Source of the DNA: Paenibacillus sp. 598K
GTDB lineage: Bacteria; Bacillota; Bacilli; Paenibacillales; Paenibacillaceae
Direction: 5' to 3'
Length of the DNA stretch: 39,205 bases
NCBI RefSeq assembly: GCF_003851045.1
Contig: NZ_BFBX01000049.1
Coordinates: 1-39,205 of the forward strand
Positions 25,102 through 33,623 of the stretch are shown piece after piece. The first letter of the stretch is position 1. Each line of letters starts with the position of its first letter. The notes beneath the pieces are model-generated. The model saw only the letters and a program-made list of their open reading frames with translations. It searched no databases and was not told the DNA's origin. The position numbers were made by a program, and so were the translations under genes.

Positions 25102-25125
25102 CAGGCCCCCGTTATGGATGGCCTG
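25102..25125 (-). terminator. possible terminator after the FAD oxidoreductase gene
   Basis: CAGGCC...GGCCTG (6 bp, 12-base loop). Leftwards it is followed by TTTGGCCTT. It lies 130 bases beyond the oxidoreductase stop and before the kinase promoter; a weak signal. Confidence 0.3.
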
Positions 25126-25256
25126 TGGCTCTTGTCTTGTCTATCTTGTCCTGTCGCTCTTGTCCTGCCCCAGCCTCACGCTACTCTGCACCGCAACGAT
25201 CGTTCGCCGACGACGAGCGGTCTAGCCTCGACAGCTGCTCGCTGTCACAGTCGCTG

Positions 25257-27590
25257 TCAGCTGTAGCAACGGATCTCGTAGATGGCCGCCGACGGATCGC
25301 CGTTCGTCTCGTGGACGAGGACGCGCAGCCGGTCGGTGAGGACGCCGTCGCCGCCGAGGTCGACCGCATTGCGACGCTGGTAGTTGTCCCGCTTCGTCGC
25401 CGCCTCCACCCATGCGCCGTCCTGCCAGGCCAGGATGCTGTAGGCGCGGGCACACTGGGGATCGCGATAGAACGGCGGGTAGTTGTGATACTCGTGGTAC
25501 AGATGACCCGGGAAGGTCAGCTCGACGCGCCGGATGCGCTGCGGCGACTCCCACTGCAGGTCGAGCCACTGGCCGAGCGGCTGCTGCGGGTCGGAGCGCC
25601 ACAGATTGGTCGACCGGTGCGGCCGCGTCACGCCGCTCTGCACGAGCGCAGGCGCGTAGCAATTCTGCGCCGGCGAGATGCGGAAGCTGCGGTTCTCCTT
25701 GATGCTGCGCATCTTGCCTTGACCGATCTCATAAGCCGCTGTATGGCCGGGGATGACCGTGCCGGCCCGCAGCCAGGCGACCTGAGGATGCGCCAGCAGG
25801 TCGATGCGCAGATAGCTGTGCGCCGGGAAGTCCCGGCCCGGCTGGAGATCCAGCTCCAGCGGCAGCCAGAGCTCGTCGCCGCGCGGCACCTCCAGCACCG
25901 CCTCCGCCAGCGGCGTCCCGGGCTCGCTGCGGTAGTCCCAGATGTCCGTGACTGCATAGATGCGCGCCTGTACCTGCTGCGGCTCGCCCGAGAGATTGGC
26001 GAGCGCTACCTCGAGCCGCTCGACCGGGCGATCGCCGACGGCGATCCATTGTCCGACGCGGTGCGCCAGTCGGTCCCGATCATATGGACGGGCAGGCGGC
26101 TCCGCCGGCTTGGGCTTCGTCTCCTTCCAGTCGACGAGATGCTCGGCCGTGCCCGAGCTATGCGGTCCGACACCATGCGAGACCGCCTCGCTGCTGGCGC
26201 TCACCTGCGCCAGACGGGCGAGGTCGCGCGCATCTTCATTGCGCACATGAGGCAGGAAGCAGCCATCGCGCAGCAGCGTCTGCTGGATATCCGTCACTCT
26301 GCGCTCCAGCAGCTCGTCGGCACTCAGCCGCTCCCGGACCATCGTCGCCGCCGCGACGCCGACAGCTTGGCCCATCAGCGCCGTCGTCCCCATGACCCGG
26401 ACGGTGCCGAGCGCCGCGTGGGTGACGCTCACATTGCGTCCGGCCATCATCAGATTGTCCACGTCCTTGGACATACAGACGCGCAGCGGGATGCCATATG
26501 GGCCGCAGTAGCTCTTGACCGCGTAGTCCGTCGTCTCGTCATACTGCTCTGCGCTCGATGGCTCGCTGGTCGGCGCCAGCAGCCCGCCAGGCGTATGGAG
26601 GTCGAGGAACCAGCCGCCAAAGGCGATCTCGTCGTCGAAGGCAGTGCGGTTCATCGGGTCGTGCTCGGTCATTAAATATTTGCCCATAATGCGGCGGCTC
26701 TCCCGCTTGCCCGGCACCTGGCCGATCCAGTCGAGCGCATAGTTGGCCGCCAGCTCGCGGGTGTTCGGATCGCGGTTTTTGATCCAGTCCCATACCCCAA
26801 GCGTATGGCGCGTCAGCTCATGCCGGATCTGCTCGGCATCGTCGATGGTGTGCCACGGGATGCCAATCTCTAGCCACCAATAACCGCTGCGAATATCGTA
26901 GGGCGGACGGCCCTGCTCATAGAAGAAGCTCGCGTCCTCGTAACGGATCGCCCACTCCGGCAGCGTAAACGGCACCGGACGGCCCATATCCTTGGCCTTG
27001 AAGTGAATCGAGTTGCCCATCACCTCGCCGTTCGCTTGCTCGGGCGCATGCGGCTCCCCATACTCGTCGCGACCTTCGCTGCCCATCCGCCATTCACAGC
27101 CTGCCAGGTCGGCTAGTACGCCGTCGCCCGTACAGTCGATGAACTGCGTGGCGCTCAGGATCAACTCGACCTCGGCATTGTGCGTGTAGCAGCGGATTGA
27201 CTCGACCTTGCGCGCCCCGTCCATGTTGACGCCGAGCAGCGACGTGTTGAGATGGAAGGTCAGCCCCTCGGTCTGCATCGCCAGATCGTACATCGTCATA
27301 TCCCACACGCTGTTCGTCCAGCCGTTCTCGGTGATCAGCTCATGGTTGCGCGCCCGCTCCTCGATGAGCAACTCGGAGATGATCCCCGTCTCCCGAGCAT
27401 AGGCGTGGAAGCACGCCGCACCATGCGGCGATACCCGGATCTCTGAAGACGAGTTGCCGCCGAATACGGGGCGATCCTGGACGAGACAAGTTCGAGCGCC
27501 TTGCCGGGCGGCAGCGACCGCCGCCGAGAACCCGGCTAGTCCGCCGCCGGCGACGACGACATCATACGTTTCGCGAATCTGTTGTGCCAT
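25257..27590 (-). CDS. FAD-dependent oxidoreductase (FAD_oxidored family)
   Basis: A 777-residue protein. The N-terminal FAD-binding motif VVAGGGLAGFSAAVAAARQG (about 11-31) is followed by FGGNSSSEIRVS, and the second FAD contact MMAGRNVSVTHAALGTVR lies near 385-400. The first 470 residues form the flavoprotein; the last 280 form an added beta-rich part that may bind carbohydrate. Relatives occur widely in sugar and polysaccharide utilisation loci; their substrates are mostly unknown. No signal peptide, so it acts in the cytoplasm. ATG at 27590 after GAGGAG. It is the third gene of the operon, 37 bases after the permease gene, and so probably modifies an imported sugar product. Confidence 0.87.
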   Translation of the reverse strand: MAQQIRETYDVVVAGGGLAGFSAAVAAARQGARTCLVQDRPVFGGNSSSEIRVSPHGAACFHAYARETGIISELLIEERARNHELITENGWTNSVWDMTMYDLAMQTEGLTFHLNTSLLGVNMDGARKVESIRCYTHNAEVELILSATQFIDCTGDGVLADLAGCEWRMGSEGRDEYGEPHAPEQANGEVMGNSIHFKAKDMGRPVPFTLPEWAIRYEDASFFYEQGRPPYDIRSGYWWLEIGIPWHTIDDAEQIRHELTRHTLGVWDWIKNRDPNTRELAANYALDWIGQVPGKRESRRIMGKYLMTEHDPMNRTAFDDEIAFGGWFLDLHTPGGLLAPTSEPSSAEQYDETTDYAVKSYCGPYGIPLRVCMSKDVDNLMMAGRNVSVTHAALGTVRVMGTTALMGQAVGVAAATMVRERLSADELLERRVTDIQQTLLRDGCFLPHVRNEDARDLARLAQVSASSEAVSHGVGPHSSGTAEHLVDWKETKPKPAEPPARPYDRDRLAHRVGQWIAVGDRPVERLEVALANLSGEPQQVQARIYAVTDIWDYRSEPGTPLAEAVLEVPRGDELWLPLELDLQPGRDFPAHSYLRIDLLAHPQVAWLRAGTVIPGHTAAYEIGQGKMRSIKENRSFRISPAQNCYAPALVQSGVTRPHRSTNLWRSDPQQPLGQWLDLQWESPQRIRRVELTFPGHLYHEYHNYPPFYRDPQCARAYSILAWQDGAWVEAATKRDNYQRRNAVDLGGDGVLTDRLRVLVHETNGDPSAAIYEIRCYS

Positions 27591-27627
27591 AGTGCATGCT
27601 CCTCTGCAGTTGATAATGTAAGCTCGC

Positions 27628-28521
27628 TCAGCCCTTGACGGCGCCGCTGGCGATGCCCTCGATAATGAAGCGCTGGCCGATCAGGAAGACGAGGATCATC
27701 GGGATCATCGCCGCCGTGGCCGCCGCCATCATGCCGTTGTAGTCGACGGAGTTCTCGAGGACGAAGTTCTGCAAGCCAAGCGGTACGGTGTACAGCCCCT
27801 TGTCGACGAGGAAGATGAGGGCATTCTCGTAGTCGTTCCAGTGCCAGGAGAAGTCGAGGATCGTCAACGTCGCGAGCGGCGCCCGCGCCAACGGCAGGAT
27901 GACATGCCAGAAAATCCTCAGATGGCCAGCGCCGTCGATGAACGCCGCCTCGCTAATCTCCTGCGGCACCGTGACGAAAAATTGCCGTAGCAGGAAGACG
28001 CCGAAGATCGTAAACATGCCCGGCAGAATAAGCGCCAGATGCGTGTTGTAGATGCCCATCCACTCGAAGAGGACAAACTTGGGCACAAACAAAATCTGCG
28101 GCGGCACCATCATCATCGACAGGTAGATGAAGAACATCGGCTCCCGCCCCCGGAACTTGACCCGGGAGAATCCATAGGCGGCGAGCGCCGCGAAGGCGAC
28201 CGCGCCGACCGTCGAGATGATCGACACCTTTAGCGAATTCATATAGAAGGACACGAAGTTCATCGGGCCCGTCCACACATTAATATGATGCCGCCAGATC
28301 CATTGCTCGGGAATCCACTTCACCGGGAACTCGAACACCTCCAGCGGCGTCTTGAACGAGGTCGAGATCATCCATACAAAAGGCAGCAGCAGCATGACCC
28401 CGAGCGCCAGCATGAGCGCGGTCAGCAGCGTCTTGCCTGGCCGCAGTCCTGCGGCGCGACTCTGGCGGGCGGTCTTGGTAGGCGCAGCGCTGGCGCGCTG
28501 TGCGGTTATCGTTGATTTCAT
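27628..28521 (-). CDS. carbohydrate ABC transporter permease (MalG/YesQ type)
   Basis: A 297-residue permease with six TM helices after a basic N-terminal extension of about 30 residues. The EAA loop is EAAFIDGAGHLRIFWHVILP, and the end is IIEGIASGAVKG. ATG at 28521 with GGAGGAGG upstream. It partners the YesP-type permease encoded 16 bases before. No ATPase gene lies nearby, so a shared MsmX-like ATPase is expected. Confidence 0.93.
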   Translation of the reverse strand: MKSTITAQRASAAPTKTARQSRAAGLRPGKTLLTALMLALGVMLLLPFVWMISTSFKTPLEVFEFPVKWIPEQWIWRHHINVWTGPMNFVSFYMNSLKVSIISTVGAVAFAALAAYGFSRVKFRGREPMFFIYLSMMMVPPQILFVPKFVLFEWMGIYNTHLALILPGMFTIFGVFLLRQFFVTVPQEISEAAFIDGAGHLRIFWHVILPLARAPLATLTILDFSWHWNDYENALIFLVDKGLYTVPLGLQNFVLENSVDYNGMMAAATAAMIPMILVFLIGQRFIIEGIASGAVKG

Positions 28522-28537
28522 CGGCGGACCTCCTCCA

Positions 28538-29428
28538 TCAGTAATGCACCCAGCGCCGCTGGCCGATCCAGTTAAGCAGCATGATCAGCATGACGATGGC
28601 GAACAGCATCCACGAGATCGCGGAGGCGTAGCCCATCTCATAGTAGCGGAAGGCGGTCTTGTAGATATAGATCGACAGGACGCTGGTCGACTCGCCGGGA
28701 CCGCCGCCGGTCGTCGCTTGGATGATGCCGAACGTCTTGATCGCCGAGATGAAGCCAGTGATCAGCAGCAGGAAGGTCGTCGGCGAGACGAGCGGGATCG
28801 TCACGTAGCGGATCGTATGCCACAACCGCGCGCCGTCGATCCGAGACGCCTCGAGCAGCTCCTTGGGCACGTCCTGCAGCCCGGCGAGATAGATGATCAT
28901 GTTGTAGCCGATCATGATCCACACCTGGATGATCGCCACGGCATAGATCGCCGTACTCGTCTCCGCCATCCAGCCCGGCGGGTCGGCGATGCCTATGAGC
29001 CGCAGCGCGCCGTTGATCGGTCCCATGCTCGGGTGGAAGAGCAGCATCCAGACGAAGGCGATCGCTACCCCGTTCATAATGTAGGGCAGGAAGTACAAGG
29101 TGCGCAGCAGCTTTTGCAGATAGACGCTCTGGTTGAGCAGATACGCTACGGGGAACGCCAGCAGGATCGACGCCGGCACGGTCAGCAGGAAGACGAGCGT
29201 CTTGCCGACCGAATTGTGGAACGACGGGTCCTCCATTAGCCGCTGCAAATTATCGAGTCCGGTGAAGCTCCACTGATCCCGGTTCATAAACGAATAATCC
29301 GTAAACATCATCACCAGCGACATCATCGCCGGCACGAGATAAAACATCGTAATCCCCAGCATGCTGGGCAGTACAAACAGGTAGCCTATCGGGTGGTGGT
29401 CATGTATCCCGGTACGCAGTCGTCTCAC
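28538..29428 (-). CDS. carbohydrate ABC transporter permease (MalF/YesP type)
   Basis: A 296-residue permease with six TM helices and the EAA-type loop LLEASRIDGARLWHTIRYVTIP. I place the start at GTG 29428, six bases after AGGAGG; the ATG at 29458 lies ahead of that ribosome site. First gene of the operon permease-permease-FAD oxidoreductase. The promoter (TACAAT at 29491-29486) is preceded by the shared 34-bp operator. Confidence 0.92.
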   Translation of the reverse strand: MRRLRTGIHDHHPIGYLFVLPSMLGITMFYLVPAMMSLVMMFTDYSFMNRDQWSFTGLDNLQRLMEDPSFHNSVGKTLVFLLTVPASILLAFPVAYLLNQSVYLQKLLRTLYFLPYIMNGVAIAFVWMLLFHPSMGPINGALRLIGIADPPGWMAETSTAIYAVAIIQVWIMIGYNMIIYLAGLQDVPKELLEASRIDGARLWHTIRYVTIPLVSPTTFLLLITGFISAIKTFGIIQATTGGGPGESTSVLSIYIYKTAFRYYEMGYASAISWMLFAIVMLIMLLNWIGQRRWVHY

Positions 29429-29485
29429 AAGCATCCTCCTCATCTTGACCGGTCGCATGTGTCTATGCCAAGTCTATGTACCCTC

Positions 29486-29541
29486 ATTGTAGCAACGAGG
29501 ACCGAGAGGGATAAGGAACGCTGTTGTGCTGTAATGGCACT
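29486..29541 (-). promoter_or_regulatory. promoter and shared operator of the permease operon
   Basis: On the + strand the operator (29508-29541) reads ATAAGGAACGCTGTTGTG followed by CTGTAATGGCACT, 23 of 34 positions equal to the copy at 18761-18794. Leftwards, TACAAT (29491-29486) lies 16 bases on. An 8-bp inverted repeat, CTGTTGTG (29521-29528) and CACAACAG (29553-29560), overlaps the site. Confidence 0.65.
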
Positions 29542-29564
29542 GTGTTGGGGTGCACAACAGAAAT

Positions 29565-29592
29565 ACCCCCAAGGTCGCTGGACCTTGGGGGT
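29565..29592 (-). terminator. terminator of the dehydrogenase/isomerase operon
   Basis: Perfect 12-bp stem ACCCCCAAGGTC, GCTG, GACCTTGGGGGT. Leftwards it is followed by ATTTCTGTTG. It lies about 35 bases after the last gene and ends just before the shared operator of the permease operon. Confidence 0.8.
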
Positions 29593-29625
29593 GCTCTGCT
29601 GTCGCAGTGGAGCTATGAGACGTGA

Positions 29626-30522
29626 TTATTGACCTTGAAGCTTCTTGAGGAACTGCACCGCCTTGGAGATATCCTCCGACGGGTTGGTGCCGACCTCGCG
29701 CTCGATGGTCAGGTAGCCTTTGTAGCCGATGTCGGTCAGCGCAGCCAGGTAAGCCGGCCAGTCGACCGCGCCTTCGCCGAGCGGCACCTCGCGGAACGCT
29801 TCGCCTTGCTCGGCCAGGAGCGCCATCGTCTCGTGGCTCATGCCTTCGTTCTTGTCATAGCCGAGCATGCCGTAGACGTCGCGCGCCTCGACCGGACGCA
29901 GCTGGATGCCGTCCTTGGCATGGGTATGGACGATGTAGTCGCGCAGGTTGTAGACGCCCTCGACCGGATCGTCGCCGGTGACCATGACCATGTTGGCCGG
30001 GTCGAAGTTGACGGACAGGCCGTTGGAGCTAAGCTGATCGAGGAAATGCTTCAGATGCGCCGAGCGCTCCGGGCCGGTCTCGATCGCGAAGTACGCGCCC
30101 ATCGAGGTCGCATAGCTGCTCAGCTCGTCGCATGCCTTATGCATCGCTGCATAGATGGCGCTGTTCTCGTCCTCCGGCACGATGCCGATATGGGTCGTAA
30201 CGACGTTGGTGCCGAGCTCTACCGCCAGATCGAGGATGCGCTTGGACTTCTCCACCTTGGCTGCATTGGCCGCAGCGTCCTGGAAGCCATGACCGCCGAG
30301 GTCGCCTACGAGCGCCGAGATTTCCAGCCCCAGCGAGCCGATGAAGTCCTTCCATTCCTTGCGCTGCGCCGTGCTCAGATTATCCGGGTCCATCTCGCCC
30401 TGTACGGCGTAGATCTGCACGCCGTCTGCGCCGACCTCCTTGGACTTGATGAGGCCTTCCTTGACGCCGAGGCGGAAGCTGTCGACGATGACACCGATTT
30501 TGTGCTTGTAGATTGAACTCAT
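29626..30522 (-). CDS. sugar phosphate isomerase/epimerase-like TIM barrel
   Basis: A 298-residue member of the AP-endonuclease-2 / xylose isomerase-like barrel family. Expected metal ligands are seen: the Glu of AIETGPE, the Asp/Asn of NFDPANM, the His of HTHAKDG and the Glu of TIEREVG. Such proteins isomerise or epimerise sugars or dehydrate keto-inositols. ATG at 30522 with AAGGGAGGG nine bases upstream. It is the third gene of a leftward operon after a Gfo/Idh dehydrogenase and another isomerase; the substrate is unknown. Confidence 0.88.
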   Translation of the reverse strand: MSSIYKHKIGVIVDSFRLGVKEGLIKSKEVGADGVQIYAVQGEMDPDNLSTAQRKEWKDFIGSLGLEISALVGDLGGHGFQDAAANAAKVEKSKRILDLAVELGTNVVTTHIGIVPEDENSAIYAAMHKACDELSSYATSMGAYFAIETGPERSAHLKHFLDQLSSNGLSVNFDPANMVMVTGDDPVEGVYNLRDYIVHTHAKDGIQLRPVEARDVYGMLGYDKNEGMSHETMALLAEQGEAFREVPLGEGAVDWPAYLAALTDIGYKGYLTIEREVGTNPSEDISKAVQFLKKLQGQ

Positions 30523-30571
30523 GGCAAGTGCCCTCCCTTAAGTAATCGTGATCGTTGCTTACCCTGCTCGC

Positions 30572-31441
30572 TTACTCCGCAGCTTCGATGCTGTCCCAGA
30601 TCGCGCGCGCGTTGGCAAGCGCCAGACGGGTCGCCCGCTTGCACTCCTCCATGCCCTCGAACTCGATGGACAGATAGCCGTCAAAGCCCGATTGCTTGAC
30701 GATCCGCAACACCTCGCGCATCGGGATATCGCCGTCGCCGACGATCGCGCCACGCAGATAGTTGCCGTGCGAGGTGCGGAACCAGCCCTCGCCCTTGCGA
30801 TCCGCAGCCGGACGCAGGTAAAAGTCCTTCAGATGGACCATCGAGGCGATGCCGATGTTCTTGGCCACAGCGACGACCGGATCCTCGTCGGCGCACATAA
30901 AGTTGCCGATGTCGAGCGTCGTCTTGTAGTTGGCCCGGTCGACGGCGCGCACCAGCGCCTGGACGCGGTCGCTCGCCTGGACGTAGTAGCCGTGGTTCTC
31001 GACGCTCGTCGTGATGCCCTTGGTCGCCGCATAGTCAGCGACCTCGGCGCAGGCGGCAGCGATGACCGGCAGCTCCTCGAGGAAGTGGCCGATCGAGATG
31101 TCCGGCGACGAAGCGACGTCATGCCGCATGAGCGAGACGCCCAGCGATGCCGCGGCGTCGACCTCGCCCTTCAGGCGCGCAACCTCTGCTGCTACCTCGT
31201 CTGCCGTCTTGCCGCTGAAGTTGCCGCCGACCGCATAGTTGGAGATATCCAGGCCGCGCGCAGCAGCGCGCTCGCGGATCTGCTGCGCCAGCTCGGGATT
31301 GCCCGCCAGCGTATAGCCGAGCGGCACGATCTCGACATGCTCGCCGCCGATCTCGGCGATGTAATCGATGACGTCGAGGACTGTCATCTCGCCCGACTGC
31401 GTAGCTCCGTACAGACTGTATGTGCTGACCCCTAGCTTCAC
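30572..31441 (-). CDS. sugar phosphate isomerase/epimerase-like TIM barrel
   Basis: A 289-residue barrel of the same superfamily as its downstream neighbour but clearly different in sequence. Metal-site motifs: TSVENHG, TLDIGNF, HLKDFY and SIEFEG. Its ATG overlaps the TGA of the dehydrogenase gene (ATGA), so the two are translationally coupled. Two barrels plus one dehydrogenase suggest a route through a 3-keto sugar or inositol-like intermediate; that is inference. Confidence 0.88.
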   Translation of the reverse strand: MKLGVSTYSLYGATQSGEMTVLDVIDYIAEIGGEHVEIVPLGYTLAGNPELAQQIRERAAARGLDISNYAVGGNFSGKTADEVAAEVARLKGEVDAAASLGVSLMRHDVASSPDISIGHFLEELPVIAAACAEVADYAATKGITTSVENHGYYVQASDRVQALVRAVDRANYKTTLDIGNFMCADEDPVVAVAKNIGIASMVHLKDFYLRPAADRKGEGWFRTSHGNYLRGAIVGDGDIPMREVLRIVKQSGFDGYLSIEFEGMEECKRATRLALANARAIWDSIEAAE

Positions 31442-32493
31442 AGCTGCACCTCCTTGCCTGTCTCGGCCGACTCGTAGATGGCGCGCAGGATGCGCATCAG
31501 CTCGACGCCGTCCTCGACCGGACTGATCGGCTCCTTGCCCTCGGAGATGCAGTCTACGAAGTGATCGACCTCCGCCTGGAATGCCGCCTCGAACTGGAAG
31601 CCGGGATGGTCGGTCTGCGGCGTGATGTTGAGGATCGTATCGTACTTCTCAGTGACGATCGATACGGCCGGCTCGATCTCGATGCCGCCCTTCTCGCCGT
31701 ACAGACGAATCATCGCCTCGTTTTTGCCATGCAGCGTAAAGCTGACATCGACCATCAGCGACGCGCCGTTCTCGAAGCGGATGATCGCATTGGCCATATC
31801 CTCGACGGTGTTGTTGTCGGCGCTCCAGTCGGCAGCCTTGTAGAAGGCCAGGTTGCGGACATTGGCGCGGTTGCCGAGCTTGCGGTAAGTGTTGCCGCTG
31901 ACCGACTTGACGGCCGGACGGCCCATCATGTACCAGCACAGGTCGATGGCATGTACGCCGATATCGATCAGCGGACCGCCGCCCGAGCGCTCGATGTCAG
32001 CGAACCAACCGCCCGGATTGCCCAGACGACGGATGAGCGACGCCTTGGCATAGTAGATCTCGCCGAACTCGCCGTTGTCCTGGAATTCGCGCAGCATCTG
32101 CACGTTCGGATCATAGCGGCGGACGAAGCCGACCTGGAGAATCTTGCCCGAGGCGCGCACCTGCTTCTGTACCTCCAGCGCATCCTCAACGGTGCGGCAG
32201 AGCGGTTTTTCGACGAGCACATGCTTGCCGGCCTGTACAGCGGCGATGCTGATCTGCGCATGCGTATCGTTCCACGTACAGATGCTTACCGCATCGATGT
32301 CGGGGTTGGCCAACAGCTCGTTGTAATCGGTGTAGACATGAGCTGCGCCGTATTTTTCGGCTTTCTGACGGGCCCGCTCCTCATTGAGATCGCAGATCGC
32401 GTAGATCTCCGTCTCCGGATTGTTTTTGTAAGCGCCCAGATGCATATCCGAGATGGAACCGGCGCCGATGACACCAATTTTGTATCGACTCAT
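31438..32493 (-). CDS. Gfo/Idh/MocA-family NAD(P)-dependent dehydrogenase
   Basis: A 351-residue oxidoreductase. Rossmann motif GVIGAGSISDMH at the N-terminus, the catalytic Lys of HVLVEKPLCRT (about residue 97), and GVHAIDLCWYMMGRP carrying the Asp/His of the active site. Family members oxidise ring hydroxyls of sugars or inositols. I use the ATG at 32493, about 11 bases after AGGAGG; a TTG six bases upstream is possible too. First gene of the operon, divergent from an AraC regulator. Confidence 0.9.
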   Translation of the reverse strand: MSRYKIGVIGAGSISDMHLGAYKNNPETEIYAICDLNEERARQKAEKYGAAHVYTDYNELLANPDIDAVSICTWNDTHAQISIAAVQAGKHVLVEKPLCRTVEDALEVQKQVRASGKILQVGFVRRYDPNVQMLREFQDNGEFGEIYYAKASLIRRLGNPGGWFADIERSGGGPLIDIGVHAIDLCWYMMGRPAVKSVSGNTYRKLGNRANVRNLAFYKAADWSADNNTVEDMANAIIRFENGASLMVDVSFTLHGKNEAMIRLYGEKGGIEIEPAVSIVTEKYDTILNITPQTDHPGFQFEAAFQAEVDHFVDCISEGKEPISPVEDGVELMRILRAIYESAETGKEVQL

Positions 32494-32563
32494 AACCAAT
32501 ATCTCCTCCTGCTCGCATTAGACTATGGCTATATCATATAATGAGGGAGAGAGCGTCTCCATG

Positions 32564-32581
32564 ATGTAGACTGCTCTACAT
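32564..32581. promoter_or_regulatory. palindrome in the divergent promoter region
   Basis: ATGTAGA, CTGC, TCTACAT: a perfect 7-bp dyad between the dehydrogenase operon and the AraC/cupin gene, a candidate operator. A possible -10 for the leftward operon, TATGAT, lies at 32538-32533. AraC proteins more often use direct repeats, so another regulator may bind here. Confidence 0.45.
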
Positions 32582-32646
32582 TTGTACTATTGTGCTATGT
32601 ATGCTGCATTCCGATGCACGATGCCACCATGTGGAGGAGGGACACC

Positions 32647-33522
32647 ATGAAGAAGCCGCCGGCCCTGCAAGAGCCGATGGATATGCCCAACCCGGACTTC
32701 CCGATCAAGGTCAATCTAAGCAAGGCCAAAGGCTACGGCAGACTGATGTTCCCGACGCACTGGCACAAGCATATGGAGATCCTGTTCGTCCAGAGCGGCG
32801 CGCTGGCGGTCGAATGCAACTCCGAGCGCTTCACCGCCCATGAAGGCGACCTGGTCATCATAGGCAGCCATGATCTGCACAGCGGCTTCAGCCACTCCGA
32901 CGATCTGGCCTATTATGTAATGATCCTCGACCCGGCGCTATTGAACAGCGCTTCGCTGGATGCGGCGCAGACCAAGTTTATCACGCCGATCGTGCGCAAC
33001 CAGATCGTCTTCCACCATAAATTAAGCGGCGACGCCGATGTCTCCGAATGCATGTACGCGATCATCCAGGAGATGGGCGAGCGTCAGCTCGGCTACGAGC
33101 TATCGGTAAAGTCGCATCTGTTCCGCATGTTGACGCTGCTGATGCGCCGGCATGTGAAGGCTCATCTGCCGCAGAGCAACTACGAGCAGCGCCGCCACAA
33201 TCTGGAGCGCTTCCAGCCGGTGCTGAGCTATATCGAATCACACTACGACGAGGAGCTCTCGGTGGCGCAGCTGTCGGAGCTGGCCGGACTGAGCCGTTTT
33301 CACTTCAGCCGCATCTTCAAGGAGCTGACCGACCGCACCGTCACCGAATACGTCATCGACATCCGGCTGCGCGAGGCCGAGTATCTGCTCCACAACACCG
33401 ACATGACGATTTCCGAGATCGCGCTCGCTGTCGGATTCAGCGACATCTACTACTTCAGCCGCACCTTCAAGAAGGCCAAGCATTCCTCGCCGTCGGAGGT
33501 TCGCAAGCGGCTGCGCAGCTGA
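32647..33522 (+). CDS. AraC-family regulator with N-terminal cupin domain
   Basis: A 291-residue regulator. The cupin-type ligand domain begins with MFPTHWHKHMEILFV and holds EGDLVIIGSHDLHSGF; the C-terminal double HTH (about 190-288) has VAQLSELAGLSRFHFSRIFK and the second helix set ending in SDIYYFSRTFKKAKHSSP. Start ATG at 32647 with GGAGGAGG; the open frame from 32590 lies ahead of it. It is divergent from the dehydrogenase/isomerase operon and is its likely activator, with a sugar as ligand (inference). Confidence 0.9.
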   Translation: MKKPPALQEPMDMPNPDFPIKVNLSKAKGYGRLMFPTHWHKHMEILFVQSGALAVECNSERFTAHEGDLVIIGSHDLHSGFSHSDDLAYYVMILDPALLNSASLDAAQTKFITPIVRNQIVFHHKLSGDADVSECMYAIIQEMGERQLGYELSVKSHLFRMLTLLMRRHVKAHLPQSNYEQRRHNLERFQPVLSYIESHYDEELSVAQLSELAGLSRFHFSRIFKELTDRTVTEYVIDIRLREAEYLLHNTDMTISEIALAVGFSDIYYFSRTFKKAKHSSPSEVRKRLRS

Positions 33523-33623
33523 CCCGCCACGTCCGACACCTGCCGGACTCTGTCCGGTAAGCCAGTCCCGGATCGCCTATCGGCGAGTTGAGGCTGGCGG
33601 CACGGCGTTGGACGTGCCCCATA

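Noticed and set aside
25125..26675. 516-codon open frame opposite the FAD oxidoreductase gene
   Set aside because: Shadow frame; the leftward gene has FAD motifs and a ribosome site, this one has neither.
27613..27632. cre-like TGTAAGCTCGCTCA near the end of a permease gene
   Set aside because: Lacks the central CG at the required place and overlaps the coding end; not counted.
32585..32609. Fourth copy of the 34-bp operator (CTATTGTGCT then ATGTATGC)
   Set aside because: The match needs a one-base insertion and the distance to the likely -10 of the leftward operon does not fit the 16-17 bp of the other three.
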